This document shows, piece by piece, positions 20,301-31,699 of a stretch of DNA of 40,666 nt. Below the pieces are notes generated by a model. That model saw nothing but the letters and a program-made list of their open reading frames with translations, had not been told where the DNA came from and searched no databases. Positions within the stretch are counted from its first letter, which is position 1, and the number at the start of each line of letters is the position of its first letter. Origin of the DNA: Diphasiastrum complanatum (taxonomy: Eukaryota; Streptophyta; Lycopodiopsida; Lycopodiales; Lycopodiaceae); the NCBI GenBank assembly GCA_029204225.1, contig MU835247.1, forward strand, positions 1-40,666. The letters are read 5' to 3'. A program made the position numbers and the translations under genes.

Positions 20301-21250
20301 ATGAAATGGAGGCGGATGTTAATCTGGCTGTCAGCAGACATTTTATAAGTAACCAATATTACTTGTATTGTGGTGTGTGTTAATTCCAAACAACAATCTT
20401 CATTTATCGAACCAAAGGAAAAGCGTTTGGCTAATGAAATGTTATCAGAGTAGCTCAAATGAATTACATTATGGCTGATTAAGTTGTCAGCAGGGATCTA
20501 TGTTATGTTCGATGCACACGCGTACAAACAGACAAAAAGCTAATCTTATTCTTGAACTATTGTGTTATAGACAGAAGTCCTCAACAACTAAAGTCCAATC
20601 ATGGTTAAAGAACTCAAATAGTTCGTGAATATGTTAGAAACAATTATCCTCGTTAGTAACACGAATACAAATCAATAACTCAGTTCCTGAAGCAGGGACT
20701 AGCATTTCACAAACACACATACTTCTCTTATCAGCAACTATGGAAAATTGCACCAAGGGATATTTCTCTCGAATGTTGAATACAAAGTATTTGCACAGAC
20801 GGGGAGATTAGTTCAAAGGCAGTTCTTTAGATCGACTTCACGGAAACACAGCAAACGACTGTAATGAAATATTATATTGTCGACCAAAGAATGATTTAAG
20901 TAATGTGCACGAGATTGCTAGTAGACCCGAAGTCACTCACACACAACAGTGCGAAGAACAGAGATTAAAGGAAATAACCTTAGACGCTCTATTCACTTCT
21001 TCAATCTCAAACATACAATAACTCTCTTTCTCTCTCGGTGATGTGAGAATGAAACGTGTCTGTATTTATAGCCTATGGAGCAAACAAACACATCACTTGA
21101 AATTCATGGTGCATCACCCCATTTACAAATTCTAGTTAACGTATAAGCTACAAGTAAATTGTACAATTGATGATTCAGTGTGACGATACGAATCTAGTCG
21201 CTTCGTATTCCAAGCGTCGTTTCATTTCAAGAGGTCTTGTCCTTAAGTAA
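20300..21250 (-). repeat. Possible LTR/promoter region downstream of the antisense Gypsy gag
   Basis: On the minus strand a TATAAATA box (complement of 21063-21070) is followed by a purine-rich leader (GAGAGAGAAAGAG at about 21024-21040), the layout of a plant promoter or LTR. A short hairpin CTTGTC...GACAAG at about 21236-21258 sits between it and the gag remnant. With no second copy visible, the region cannot be proven to be an LTR, and its ends are approximate. Confidence 0.3.
21063..21070 (-). promoter_or_regulatory. TATA box on the minus strand
   Basis: TATAAATA on the minus strand, preceded by GGC and followed by CAGACACG, then GAGA-rich sequence about 25-40 bp downstream. A good match to plant core promoters, either of an LTR or of an unrecognised minus-strand transcript. 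Confidence 0.4.
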
Positions 21251-21269
21251 AAGACAAGCCTTTTAGCAA

Positions 21270-22612
21270 TTATATCCAAAAGAATGATGTACGTCGTGTG
21301 GTTATCGTGAGGATCCTATCGGGATTCATAACTGACGTGATGGACAGGTAGGATCGTAGTTGGTTGTTTCGGACAGTCTTTGAAACTGTGTTTTCTGATA
21401 CAGTCAGGACACTCAACATGGGCTTGGTCTTGACTGGACAATCAACCATGAAGTGGCCAGTTTCACCACAGATGAAACAACTGGTGTGCAATGGCCCTTG
21501 TATAACAGCATAGCCATTTTGTATGGCTAATGGTTCTGGACTTTCTGGTGGATATTCAGGATAAGTCAAGGAATGTCGAGAATTTGATGGTTGTGCTTCA
21601 TATTGTTGGACTGTATGTGCTTGGATAGGCGGATATGAAGGACAAGCATCAACAAGATGTGTAGCCCAGCTATGTGGGCACCATATTGTTTTTCGTCTAT
21701 AAGGTACCTGTGCAGGGTTTGACTGACCAGGCATACTACTTTGGATAGACTTCAGGGTAGCTTGAAATTCATTGGTGAGTTTCTCCATCCGTAGTTGATG
21801 AGCAACTCCAACTGGGATTTCCAAAGCTGATCTCGGGTGTCCTCGATCGGCTTCGACTCATGGACATGAGCACGTGGTGCTTGTCTTTCCCTTGATTTGT
21901 CAACATCTGATCCTTCATCTTCCTCCTTGATGGCATCAGACATAGCTAACTTTAGGTTCGTATATTCATCATTTGATTTAAGCTCACGTCTAATCCATCT
22001 TGGAAGTCCGACTAAGAACCAGATGATGAGCATCTGTTCGGAGGGCTGTTCTTGTACTTGACTTTTGAGGCGTTTGAAACGCTCGATATAGTCTCGTACA
22101 CGCTCATCATTTGCCATCTTGATGTTACTCAATTTGACAAAAGGGCTCTCTGTCAAACGAAAGGGCTTAAAACGCTTGATAAATGACTCTTTCAAAATTG
22201 ACCAGTCTGTCTTTTCGTCACGAGCCATTTGCGATAGTATGTTGTGTTGGTGTTGTAATGCAGTGGTTGTGGAAGGTGTGATAGAAACGATGGAAATGCG
22301 GCTGCAACGGCGGTAAGGCGGTCTATGCGGTTGAGTGTGGGGGAATGTGGGGGTTTGTGCAATCAGTGGCGGAGGTGAGGGAGGTGGTGTAATGCGATTT
22401 TTGCGGTCAGTGGCGGTTATGAGGGACCTCTGCGGTCGATTGTGGTTGCAACAGTCGATTGCGGAGTGTTGTGGTTTGTTGGTTGCTTGCGGTGATTGGT
22501 GGTCTGCGTGATGGCAGTTAGTTGTGGCTGTGAACGACTGATGGAGGTGTAAGGGGGTTGCGATGGAGGGCGGGGTGATTTGTTGCGGCTGAATGCGGAT
22601 GTTGCGGGGCAA
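21270..22612 (-). pseudogene. Gypsy-type Gag remnant in two frames
   Basis: The upstream frame (22612-21752, 286 aa) has an N-terminal half of Pro/Thr/His/Gln-rich low-complexity sequence, then a retrotransposon gag domain with WSILKESFIKRFKPFRLTES, VRDYIERFKRLKSQV, LIIWFLVGLPRWIRRELKS and LKLAMSDAIKEEDE. The second frame (21824-21270) continues with MEKLTNEFQATLKSIQSSMP, WATHLVDACPSYP and a zinc knuckle CFICGETGHFMVDC (C-x2-C-x4-H-x4-C). A frameshift near 21790-21820 separates them. The capsid-like domain and knuckle would bind and package element RNA. No protease, RT or integrase follows, so this is either a gag-only derivative or the stump of a deleted element. The low-complexity part is unusual and includes a 95-bp duplication just upstream. 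Confidence 0.82.
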
Positions 22613-22770
22613 TGCGGAGGTAGGGTGATTACGAATGGAGGTGGAGGTGGTCCATAAGGTGGGGAGAGTGCGGATTGTTGCGGTTGAATGGGGATGTTGT
22701 GGGGCACTACGTAGGTAGGGTGATTGCGATTGGAATGGGGATGAAGGGTGATGATGATAGACGGGGAGAG
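22581..22770. repeat. 95-bp imperfect tandem duplication
   Basis: GTTGCGG(C/T)TGAATG(C/G)GGATGTTG(C/T)GGGGCA and GTAGGGTGATT(A/G)CGA occur twice, starting at 22581 and 22676. The region is G-rich on the plus strand and encodes Pro/His/Gln-rich sequence on the minus strand, upstream of and within the gag remnant. It probably arose by slippage or unequal exchange. Confidence 0.65.
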
Positions 22771-22882
22771 GTTATGGCACTTGCTATGGCTCAAGGTGGT
22801 TGTTACAACTGGATGCGGTCGTTACGGCCCAATGCATATGCAGGCTCGTGTAGTTGTTCTCATGTATTCGTTATAGCATTGC

Positions 22883-22930
22883 AGATAGATAGATAGATAG
22901 AGCATGATGTATTTGAGGTACATCATGCTC
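22883..22930. repeat. (GATA)n microsatellite next to a perfect hairpin
   Basis: A short AGAT/GATA run (22883-22900) is followed by a perfect 12-bp inverted repeat: GAGCATGATGTA (22900-22911), a 7-nt loop, TACATCATGCTC (22919-22930). It lies upstream of the minus-strand gag remnant. Confidence 0.8.
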
Positions 22931-22989
22931 ATCAGTCCGGATCGTCGTTGAAAAGGTCTGTCGTCTAGCGTGGATCTGGGCCGGTTGAA

Positions 22990-25900
22990 GCAGACCGTCG
23001 AACTAATCATGAATATTCAATATAGCAAGAAAGATATAACATTGGGAGAATTTCTAAATTTGGTACCTCAAGCTAAAGAAGTGAGATTGAACCAACAGTC
23101 CAAAGGAACCACTAGTTTGTGTCAGCTCTAAAAATTCAAACAAAGTGCTCAATGTAGAGACATCCTGGGAGAGTAAGCAGAGAAATATCACCTTGCCGAT
23201 ACAGCATAAACAATTTAGTTGAGAGGCAGATCTCAGTCAGTGTTTGGAACCTGATGGTTGATTCAGGCGTGAAGCCAACTTGTGTATGATATTTGGAGAG
23301 GTTATGAGATATAGATCTGGACCTCTCAATGGTATCTCATAAATTCCAAATCGGAGACCCTTAAAAGCTATTTTTTTTTTAATTTAAATCTCCAATTTTT
23401 AGAAAAAAAATCTATATGAGACAATTGGATTGAGATTCATATAATTCCTTCTAGTGTAGAACTAGGTTCTAAATGACTGTTAAAGTTATATGAATTTATG
23501 CTTCCATTTCAATTTTGTGAATATAGCTCAGAATCAATTGATGTTTTCAATTGATTAAGTGGAAGTTAGACTTCCTAAGCCCAAATGATTATCTCTATTT
23601 GATAGTTGATTAATGAGAGTAATGTTTCTATCACTCGGGATAAGATATTTTATGTTTTTGAGGAAAAAGTCCTGTTTGTAATAGTATTAAATACTCATTA
23701 TTGACTTTTCTGAATCTTTGATATCTTATACGTTGTATCCTGGGAACTTTTTAATCGAAATTATGGAATTTCTTTTAAAAGGGGGAGAAGAAAATGATAG
23801 GAATAAGACTTTTATGGGATCAACCAATTGCATAAATTTCTTTGTGGAATCCAGTTTGTGTGCAATGGTGGAATTATCCAATGGAATAGAAGAAATCTCT
23901 AGTGATTGTTTTGAATAATCTGGAACTAGAGTAGTTTTGGGGGTTTTGAGTTGTGAGATATTCATAAATATGGGAAGTACTGGTAAAGATTAAATTAAGG
24001 TTCACTGATTGGCTACCAAGTACCATTTAGTTATGGATTGGATCAGAGGAATAAAGTTTTAATCTTAATCTTATGTCCAAAGATGTTTGTATAAGTCAGC
24101 CTAATCTTGGTTTGTGCACTAAGATCTGAAGTAGGTTGATTGGTTGAAGGAATTTTGTTGGTAAAAGTATGATGGTTGGAAAACTTGTGATGTGGAATTA
24201 TTCAATTCAGAGATTTTTCATATATGTTAGTTATTCAAGAAAAATAAAATCTTTTGTAGCTGAGTTATTTGGAGAAATATGCCAAATAATGACATATGTG
24301 TTTATGTACTGGGTCATAGTGAGATTATTCTCATATGTGCACGATTAATCTTGTTCAGATCTACTATGTATTCCTAGTTACTAGGGTTATCTGGTGCGCT
24401 TAACCTAGTCATTGAACATAGACATATGATTAAGTACTGTGTTTTGACAATTACTTGCAAAGTTAACAGATCTGTTCTAATAGATCTATAGGTAAACTTA
24501 AGAGTGATTTGGATAAGGACCTAAATGTGGTGTTGTACAGTACAGTTAAGATCTGCACCTAGACATTTAAGATCTCTAAATCATGAGCAATTAACTTGAG
24601 TAGTTGATTTACTCCTGTGGAAGTTAATTGGTAAGACGGACAGTGTGAAGAGAATTCGCCGAAAATTATTTGTTTTGTGTATATTGCTTGTAAGACACAT
24701 AATCTATGAGTCATTTGGATTCATCAAGAAATTGTGTGCATAGGATGCTGAATTCTTGGATGAGTATTTCTCAATTGAGAAATGAACTTGATTCATTAGT
24801 GATAGTATCCATGTGAGCTCAATTGGGTACTGGATCCTAATGGTTCCAAGAATGGTAAACTGAATTTAGTTGGAATTCAGCAAAACTTTGTACTCTCTAG
24901 ATATTGTTCTAGGCAATTATATAAAGTTATGTCTTTAAAACGGATGTTAAAATGATTTTTAATTACTTGGTTAATTGTAGAATTTGGAACTCATAATCTG
25001 GTTAAGAATCGGGTTGGAAGAATATTCTTGAAATCCAGTATTTTTCCTTGTGGAAAAGATTTCAGAATGATTCTTATATATCCTGAGTTGTATGTTGTAC
25101 ATATACTCCAGTATCTTTCAATGATTAAGTATGGTTTTAGAATCCTATAAATTATGATTAACGAATTATAAGATTCTAAATGTTTTTGATTGGCAGATCA
25201 TAAATTGATACTTAAAGATCATTAGAAGATTATAAGAAAATGTGAGGATTCTTAAGATAATGAGTAATTCTTGATCAATTGGATGAGTGAAGGATTTAGA
25301 TCTGTTTGTTGAACTCTAAATGTTTTTACTCCAGCACATACTTGAGATTGTGCATGCATTTTCATTAAGTACTTGCTTACTTATGAGGAACTTGCTTACC
25401 TTACAAATTGTAGTCTATAAGTGCTTGTGTGCAAAGTTCTGTCTATATCTCCAGATTTATAAGAGACAGATAAATCTATTAAGATACAAATAGTTGCTGA
25501 TTTCTTGCATATGATGCTATAAATGGGGCTGTTAACTCATTAGAGTAACTGTAGTTTGTCTGAGACTTGATGGATCTCCTAGAGATTTTAGATGACTGAA
25601 TTGTGGTATTTTAGAATATTTGGATATTCTAAGAATATTTGTACCAAAAAGCATTATTTATTGCAAGATATTAAAATGGAATTTCTTTAGCTTTCGAATT
25701 TGATGTCTGAAATAAAGTAAAATCACCCAATGTTTCATGTAATTGGGATTACATGAAGGCGATGATTTTTTTTTTCTGGATAAGATCAACCCACTTGAAA
25801 GATTTATAGCTTACTGTATCTTTTGGGATTTGAGTAAGTATTCGTGAGTAGAGGCAAGCAATTGAAGAATTGTTGCATCTCTGAATATTTGATGGAAAGT

Positions 25901-26020
25901 GCAAACTTAAAATTCTAGTAAAATTCTGGTAACGAACTGATTGGAGTCTCTCAAATGATTTGCGAACATTTCGCGAAACTGTTTTGATCACAAATAATTT
26001 TTGCTTGAGAAGAATGCGTG
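22990..26020. other. Long AT-rich region without recognisable genes
   Basis: About 3 kb with only short frames (23718-23918 plus; 25749-26093 minus partly overlapping its end), none with a motif I recognise. No LTR pair, primer site or zinc knuckle was found. It could be the non-coding interior of a large retrotransposon derivative or intronic DNA. Confidence 0.35.
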
Positions 26021-26024
26021 ATCC

Positions 26025-26160
26025 AATCAAGCTCTGTAACAAAACGAAATGAAGTGAAACTAGACGAAAGAGAAGAATTCGCAAAAAGGTCAATCAGGCT
26101 CTGTAACGAAATGAAACGAGACGAAGTGAAACTAGATGAAATGAAGCGAAATGGAACAAA
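26025..26160. repeat. Imperfect direct repeats rich in GAAA/CGAAA words
   Basis: CAATCA(A/G)GCTCTGTAACAAAACGAAATGAAGTGAAACTAGACGAAA-like sequence occurs at about 26025 and again at about 26090, with further short repetitions of GAAACGA and GTGAAACTAGA. The unit is about 65 bp. No coding role seen. Confidence 0.55.
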
Positions 26161-26500
26161 ACTTGAATGAGCTCTGAAATTGATTTATTCCGAAAGCCAA
26201 GTGATCGCGAAGCAAAAACATTCGCAAACAAAATCAGTTCGTGTGAAATTTAGATATGATTGCTGGTCACTGCCGGCTATATCATTCCTACAATCCTCCA
26301 GAATGAAGACAAACACTGTTGATCTACGTTATAGATTATTATAGCATTCATGAAAATCAAACCAATGTGCGGAATTGAATAAACAAGTGAATCAGATACA
26401 TGAATAGTAGCAGACAAATATTCATTTGAGATCATACAATTATTCAGAATAATATGCGCATAACAGCTACAATATTATCTATTGATCTTCTGATTTCAAG

Positions 26501-26640
26501 CATTGTGTGACAGATCCACACAATGCATTGGCGTGAGAGAAATACAATTCTCTCACGAATAGTGTGTCGCTTACTAGCGGACTTCTGGATCTGTTGATCC
26601 TCTTATAAAATTGTCTCGCTAACAGGCGGACATGTATTCT
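26501..26640. other. Cluster of perfect small hairpins
   Basis: Within 140 bp there are five inverted repeats: CATTGTGTG/CACACAATG (26501-26525, 9-bp stem), CGTGAGAGAA/TTCTCTCACG (26532-26557, 10-bp stem), CGCT...AGCG (about 26568-26579), GGATC...GATCC (about 26587-26600) and CGC...GCG (about 26613-26625). The third and fifth lie in an approximate direct repeat (TCGCTTACTAGCGGAC and TCGCTAACAGGCGGAC), with a TATAAAA between them near 26604-26610. It could be a structured RNA leader or an LTR promoter/leader region. No gene is attached to it. Confidence 0.55.
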
Positions 26641-27600
26641 GTATATTTTCGTCTTACAGTTTTATGCATCAAGCAGAAAGTATATAGTTTGTGAACTTTT
26701 TCGTGTCGCGTCATGTAACTTCCTAGATCAAAAAGATCAAACATCTACAACTAATCATGGATTACAAGAGTGGTAGATTAGCCACGTTCTAGAGTACTTC
26801 TGTTGATGTCATGATATCTGATCAAATACTTGTACCCCATGGTACTTGGTTGATCTTCTTGGTCCTTTGTGGAGCACGAATGATTTTGTGGTTTGAAACA
26901 ATTTCATGTCATGTGTCGTGAAATTGTTCGCGAACATTTTTGTTTCGTGTGTCTTTTCTGTCAAAATTAGGGTGGAAAGCTAGCAAAGCTTTGGCCATAG
27001 AAACATTTTGTTTCCTCATATCTATGTAGGTGGAAAGATCATACTAAGAATAATGGTTCATGGGTAAGATTTGAAACTTAAGAAATAGTTTCATGTTTTA
27101 TTTTTCTTGTTCCGAGGACAGAACCCGTTTATTCGAAACGAAAAATTTCTGTTCACGAGGACGTTTCACATTTGAGAAGAGGGATATGTGATACCACATA
27201 TCTGTATATTCACTTCAAAATGGCAATATATACTTGAAAATGAGGATATGCGCTGGACAAATATATATTATGAAGACAACCACTCATCTTGCTACTCACT
27301 CGAGAAGTTTCTAGCAAACTTCTACAATACCGCACAATACACCAGCTCCATAATGAAAAAAGACAATATGAAATGAGTCATTGTTGAAAGAAAGTGAAAC
27401 CGATATTTCGTCATCTGCTACAATGTCCAACCAAGAGCAACCTCCACAGGGAATTGACAGTTTTTCTCCCCTTTTACAATATCAAATCTATCTTGTCTTT
27501 CCATATGTTGATACGATTTCCAATGTGCCAATACATAATAAATCTAGGATTCAAAAATCTAGATAGAGATTCAGTTCCGAATCTCTTGTTCATAGAGGTC
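26641..27600. other. Non-coding stretch before the solo LTR
   Basis: No gene recognised. A purine run (gagaagaggga, 27173-27183) is followed by a small perfect palindrome ATATGTG-ATAC-CACATAT (27184-27201), a layout reminiscent of a PPT/LTR start, but no partner LTR was found. Frames at 27188-27376 and 27381-27566 show no motif. Confidence 0.35.
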
Positions 27601-27605
27601 CTCAG

Positions 27606-27880
27606 ACTTATTATTTGCTTTGCACAGGAACACAGATCATGCCACACAGTAACACAAACAGAAAACACTCTCCTCAACAAGCTCACATAGCAACTGTATT
27701 TCTCAAAATGAAATCACACTATACATATAGTTGTTCACTTAGGCAACTCATACATGACCCAAGTTGCCGTTAGCAGGATGCGTGTCCCGTCGACTTGCCT
27801 TGTGGCGAGGCCAACTGATCCTTATCCACTGATAGGACCCACAGTACAGTAACACAGTGATTCTAACTTTAATTCTAACT
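27606..27880 (-). mobile_element. Solo LTR of the AG...GT Copia family
   Basis: The reverse complement matches the 276-bp LTRs at 12708 and 18474 over the full length: it starts AGTTAGAATTAAAGTTAG and ends TTTGCTTT-side as GCAAATAATAAGT, 275 bp with one small deletion. It is flanked by the perfect duplication CTCAG (27601-27605 and 27881-27885). No internal region remains, so it is a product of LTR-LTR recombination. Several bases agree with the 3' LTR and others with the 5' LTR of the complete element, so it comes from a separate insertion. Confidence 0.93.
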
Positions 27881-27885
27881 CTCAG

Positions 27886-28610
27886 GACATAGTACTTCAT
27901 CCATACTTGCATCTCAAGCTATATCTTACAACATCTGCTATCAATGATGGTAGATTTAGTGTCATCCACGTTGCCTTGTTTTGACAAGGGCATGTCAGAG
28001 TAAGTCACATTACTATACAAACAATGGAATATTACAACTGTCAGGGTACATTATCAATGTTGATAAATGTAAGTTTTGCTCAACAAGTACACTACAGTTC
28101 TCACTCTCTATACTGTTTGTATATTTCCTTGTTTTTCTTCATTCCTAGTGTGTGTGCATGAGAAATAGCGACTACACGAGAGTCTTCTGTAGAGCATCTC
28201 TAGAACGCATTTTCATTCATTTGTCCTTCAGCTCACCTTGCACAGAGTTTTCAATCTTTGAGCATACTACAAATATGCCAAGTACAGGTCACGTCAGAGT
28301 TGATTCTTGCACCTCATTGTCATATTCATCGTCGAGTCAACTACAGCAAGATCGAAACAAATTTAGTTAAAATTTGTTCCATCTTTAGTGTCGTCCCATG
28401 TTCAACATGTTCTCAACGCCAATCCAATCCTGAACATGAGCAATTTCTAGCAATAGCATCCCCACCAACAGTTTTTTTTTTTTTGGGGGGGGGGGAGAGA
28501 GTGGATCTGCTTGGATCCACTGGAGCAGTTACGCTGCCAACAACAACATCAGCAAGATCGACAGCCAAGGTCACAAGTCAAATATGAAAAGACAAGGCTA
28601 AAGACGATAG
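27886..28610. other. Non-coding stretch with T13G11 run
   Basis: No gene recognised. Short frames at 28152-28370 and 28258-28587 lack motifs. A homopolymer pair, T13 (28472-28484) then G11 (28485-28495), stands near the right end and is followed by AGAGAG. Confidence 0.4.
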
Positions 28611-29075
28611 TTGTGTAATCCAAATAGACTCAATCAGAAGAAGTACCCCAGTCATGATGAAGATCCTTCAGAAAGGGAAACACAAGTATTGGAAAATCAA
28701 TCTCCTTCTTCAACCAACCTCTCATCATACATCTGCATCCATTCTCATGCCTATCGCCCACACCATCTACCGTTGTCACTACCACCCTTCCTTCCATCTG
28801 TTTGTTTATCATCAGTTTACTGTTCTTCTGAAAAATCCCTAGTTTTTTATAGTCCTACCGAAGCTGTTGAAAGATCATTGCAAATGTCTTGCAGAGACCA
28901 ATTACCATCTAGAATGGTTGATCAGCCAAACAAAGATCTACAGAAGCAGGCAAAGCAGCTAGAAGAAATAAAGAGAAAGATCCAGGAAGCTGAGGAGGAA
29001 AGGACAAAACTTAAGCAACAGATGAGTCAGATCAATCTTGATCAAAAGAAACTCTCTGGAGTAATGATAGTTTAA
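28611..29075 (+). CDS. Hypothetical frame with coiled-coil C-terminus
   Basis: A 154-residue frame. Residues about 1-90 are Ser/His/Pro-rich without a motif. Residues about 100-150 (LQKQAKQLEEIKRKIQEAEE followed by ERTKLKQQMSQINLDQKKL) have the heptad spacing and Leu/Ile/Glu/Lys composition of a coiled coil. The same style continues in another frame after the stop (VTDQKKELQKMKDEDMREPA at about 29107-29166), suggesting a longer host gene that is frameshifted or has intron borders here. I do not recognise the family. It may be an exon remnant of a coiled-coil protein, and expression is not implied. Confidence 0.3.
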   Translation: MCNPNRLNQKKYPSHDEDPSERETQVLENQSPSSTNLSSYICIHSHAYRPHHLPLSLPPFLPSVCLSSVYCSSEKSLVFYSPTEAVERSLQMSCRDQLPSRMVDQPNKDLQKQAKQLEEIKRKIQEAEEERTKLKQQMSQINLDQKKLSGVMIV

Positions 29076-29179
29076 TCCTCTCTTATGAAGCCCAAAGAGA
29101 TTCAAAAGTAACGGATCAAAAGAAAGAGCTGCAGAAAATGAAAGATGAAGACATGCGTGAACCTGCAAAATAAAGCGAG

Positions 29180-31336
29180 CTCCTCATCCAGCAAGTGGTG
29201 GTCAAAGCTCGACATTGCAAGGGTCCAAGGCTGCAATTGTAGAACTATCAGTTCCTTCACCCTGTCACCAAGCCTTCATCATGTTTCCTCACCGTTACCA
29301 AACCGTCCATCCAAAACTATTTCTACCACCAAATTTTTGATGATGAGTCCATCCCTTGAGACTGATAATCAAAGTTTGTGCAACCTGTAGATCGAAGGTT
29401 TTCCTTGAGACTGAAATTTCAACTGAGAGAAGAACTGTTGAAAATACCGGAATTCACACATGTGGGGAATGTCCACAAGAGTGATTGATCTTAATTAAGC
29501 TTTGTGATTGGCACTATAACCTGATTCTAGATTGTTCAACAAGATCTAGTTCAGAAGATATGGCTAATTCACAATCTAGCATGCTAATCAATAGACTATA
29601 ATAGCAATGAATCAAAGAATGATTAAAAGTAGAACATTACAGTGTTTTAGCATTAGCTTCAACATGAGTTAGAGAAAGCTAGAGAGATAACAAGAAAAAC
29701 AGTTTAGATCCAACCAAGCATGAGATAGCTACAAAACTTTGGTTCGTCATTACTTTGTGAATGAGAATGATATGTACATATATAGGAGAGCCAAAATTCG
29801 TGGTACTCCTTGCATTCAATGCACATCCTACACCTATTCAAGTGCAAACAACTATTAACTTGACACCTAACTGCTAGCGTGCACAGGTTGCACCTAACTT
29901 CTACCTACTTTCTCCAAATGGCAATTTCTCAACTAGCCATGTACAAATCTACATGCATGTGTCCATTAGAGTGATTGCATGCTTTGCATGTCACTATGGA
30001 AACTTAGGACATTATGCATTTATTGTGGCTCGAGTTTCTACAAGTTCATAATTGACCAATTCCATGTGAATCTCTATATGCATGTCAAACTAGACATTGT
30101 CAACATTATTACATATCATACTAGACCAACTAGACTTTATGCATGTCACTGGAATTTGATCTACCTAACCCAAAATCGCCCTATTCTACAAGGATATGTG
30201 CTCAATTCACATACCTTGGATATGTACAAAATATTTACATGGGTAGGATCCCCCAAACATTAACAACAGATGATAGATATGTTTTACAATTTTTAACAAG
30301 AACCACGGAAACACCCAGAAGCGAATGGAGGATACAGACCTCCCAGAAGATAGAATTTGCCAAAAAACCAATGATGAAACTGTCAATGGCATATACAAGT
30401 CAGAAAACAAAGAGACATATGGAAAGCACTCGAACATGCGAGTTGTGAAACTACTGAGAGCGCTCCAATTTTGAGAATGTCAACCAATTGCAGCAATAAG
30501 ACATTCTGGTTAAACTACGACAATTCGTGAAAAACAGTTTTTGTGATAAAAATTGGCGACAATAAGCACTTGGTTTTATGTAAGCGAATGAGGATCTATG
30601 TTTTTCCAAGTGACGATTGAAGATGCCAATGCAAAGCAAAGCGACATCGTCCAATATGAGTTGCGGTGGGTCCTGCAGCACATTAGGGGTGGGATGATAT
30701 TGGCTGATTCTAACGAATCGAGCAACTCAAGAGCACCTCTAACCTTAGACTGAGGAGGTCTATGAGAAGACGAGACTAATGAATACTGAGAGCCGAGTAT
30801 GAGAGCCAAGAAGTACTAGCTAGGAAAGACATGTAAAAACTGTGTAAGCCTCATGGTGAATCCCGGAAGATGGAATGACCATGTAGGAACTAGTATTTCT
30901 AGGAAAATATAATAAATGCAAGTAGACCCCTCTTAAAGAAAGTAGAGTGAGCCACCTTTTGATGGTGACCTCTAATGGAGAGCATTATTCCACTTGTAAT
31001 TTGTGAAATGTGGAAATTCCAATGGGATGCCACCTAAGGAGCGCTCTTGCCATATTGAGAGGAATTGTCTTTGATTTGTGATGATCTTGTTGGGATGTAT
31101 TGTAACAACATGGGTTATAGTATGAGATGGCATGGTTTTGATAGATTCTCCTGTCTGAGCAACCAGCCTGATCTGGGTACTAATTCCACATGTTGAGTAT
31201 GAGCAAAACTTATGTGTGTTATCTAAGAGTGGTGTTCTACCTGAGATCATCTCTAGACTACTTTGATCTAGTATAACCCTTCAAGTTTTGCCTATGAGAA
31301 TATGTAGTTTTTTTTTTGTAAGCAAGGAAATAACAG
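29180..31336. other. Non-coding stretch
   Basis: No gene recognised in over 2 kb. On the minus strand a TATATATG box (complement of about 29773-29780) precedes pyrimidine-rich CTCTCTAGC sequence, resembling an LTR or gene promoter reading leftward. Frames at 29979-30263, 30143-30448 and 30972-31250 show no motif. Confidence 0.35.
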
Positions 31337-31376
31337 AAAAAAAAAAAAAATAGGGGGGGTGGGGGGGGGGGGGGGG
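31337..31376. repeat. A14 run followed by G7-T-G16 tract
   Basis: Poly-A (31337-31350), TA, then seven G, one T and sixteen G (to 31376), followed by AGAGGGAGAAGG. The G tract could form a G-quadruplex if single-stranded. Exact lengths may be affected by sequencing. It resembles the T13G11-AGAGAG run at 28472. Confidence 0.75.
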
Positions 31377-31699
31377 AGAGGGAGAAGGCATTACTGATCT
31401 ACAAGCAATCTACTTTGAAAATTGACCACCCTCATTACAAAGCCAAGAAATGGAAGAAACTCATTGCTGACCTAATGCTTTCTCTAAGAGTAGAAGCACA
31501 TTATATAAAGCCAAAGAAGTGATGGTAGCCCAACAGTTGTGGTTTCACCCATCAGAAAATGGAAAATTATGCTATCTTCATACTCTTCATACAATAAATG
31601 GTGCTAAGGAAGCAACAACCTGGAATGACAAGTTGAAAGAGAACATCGTGCATAAGAAGCTGAGATAGCCTTAATGTCTTGTTGCGCTAGAGAGCGGTA

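Noticed and set aside
22880-22990. Possible hammerhead ribozyme on the minus strand (CTGATGAG before a perfect stem)
   Set aside because: The segment after the stem reads TCTATC instead of the obligatory GAAA, and no stem I/III partners are visible.
27170-27205. Polypurine run plus palindrome as a PPT/LTR junction, or a minus-strand PBS (TGGTATCA)
   Set aside because: Only 8 bases match the tRNA complement and no partner LTR or internal coding region could be linked to it.
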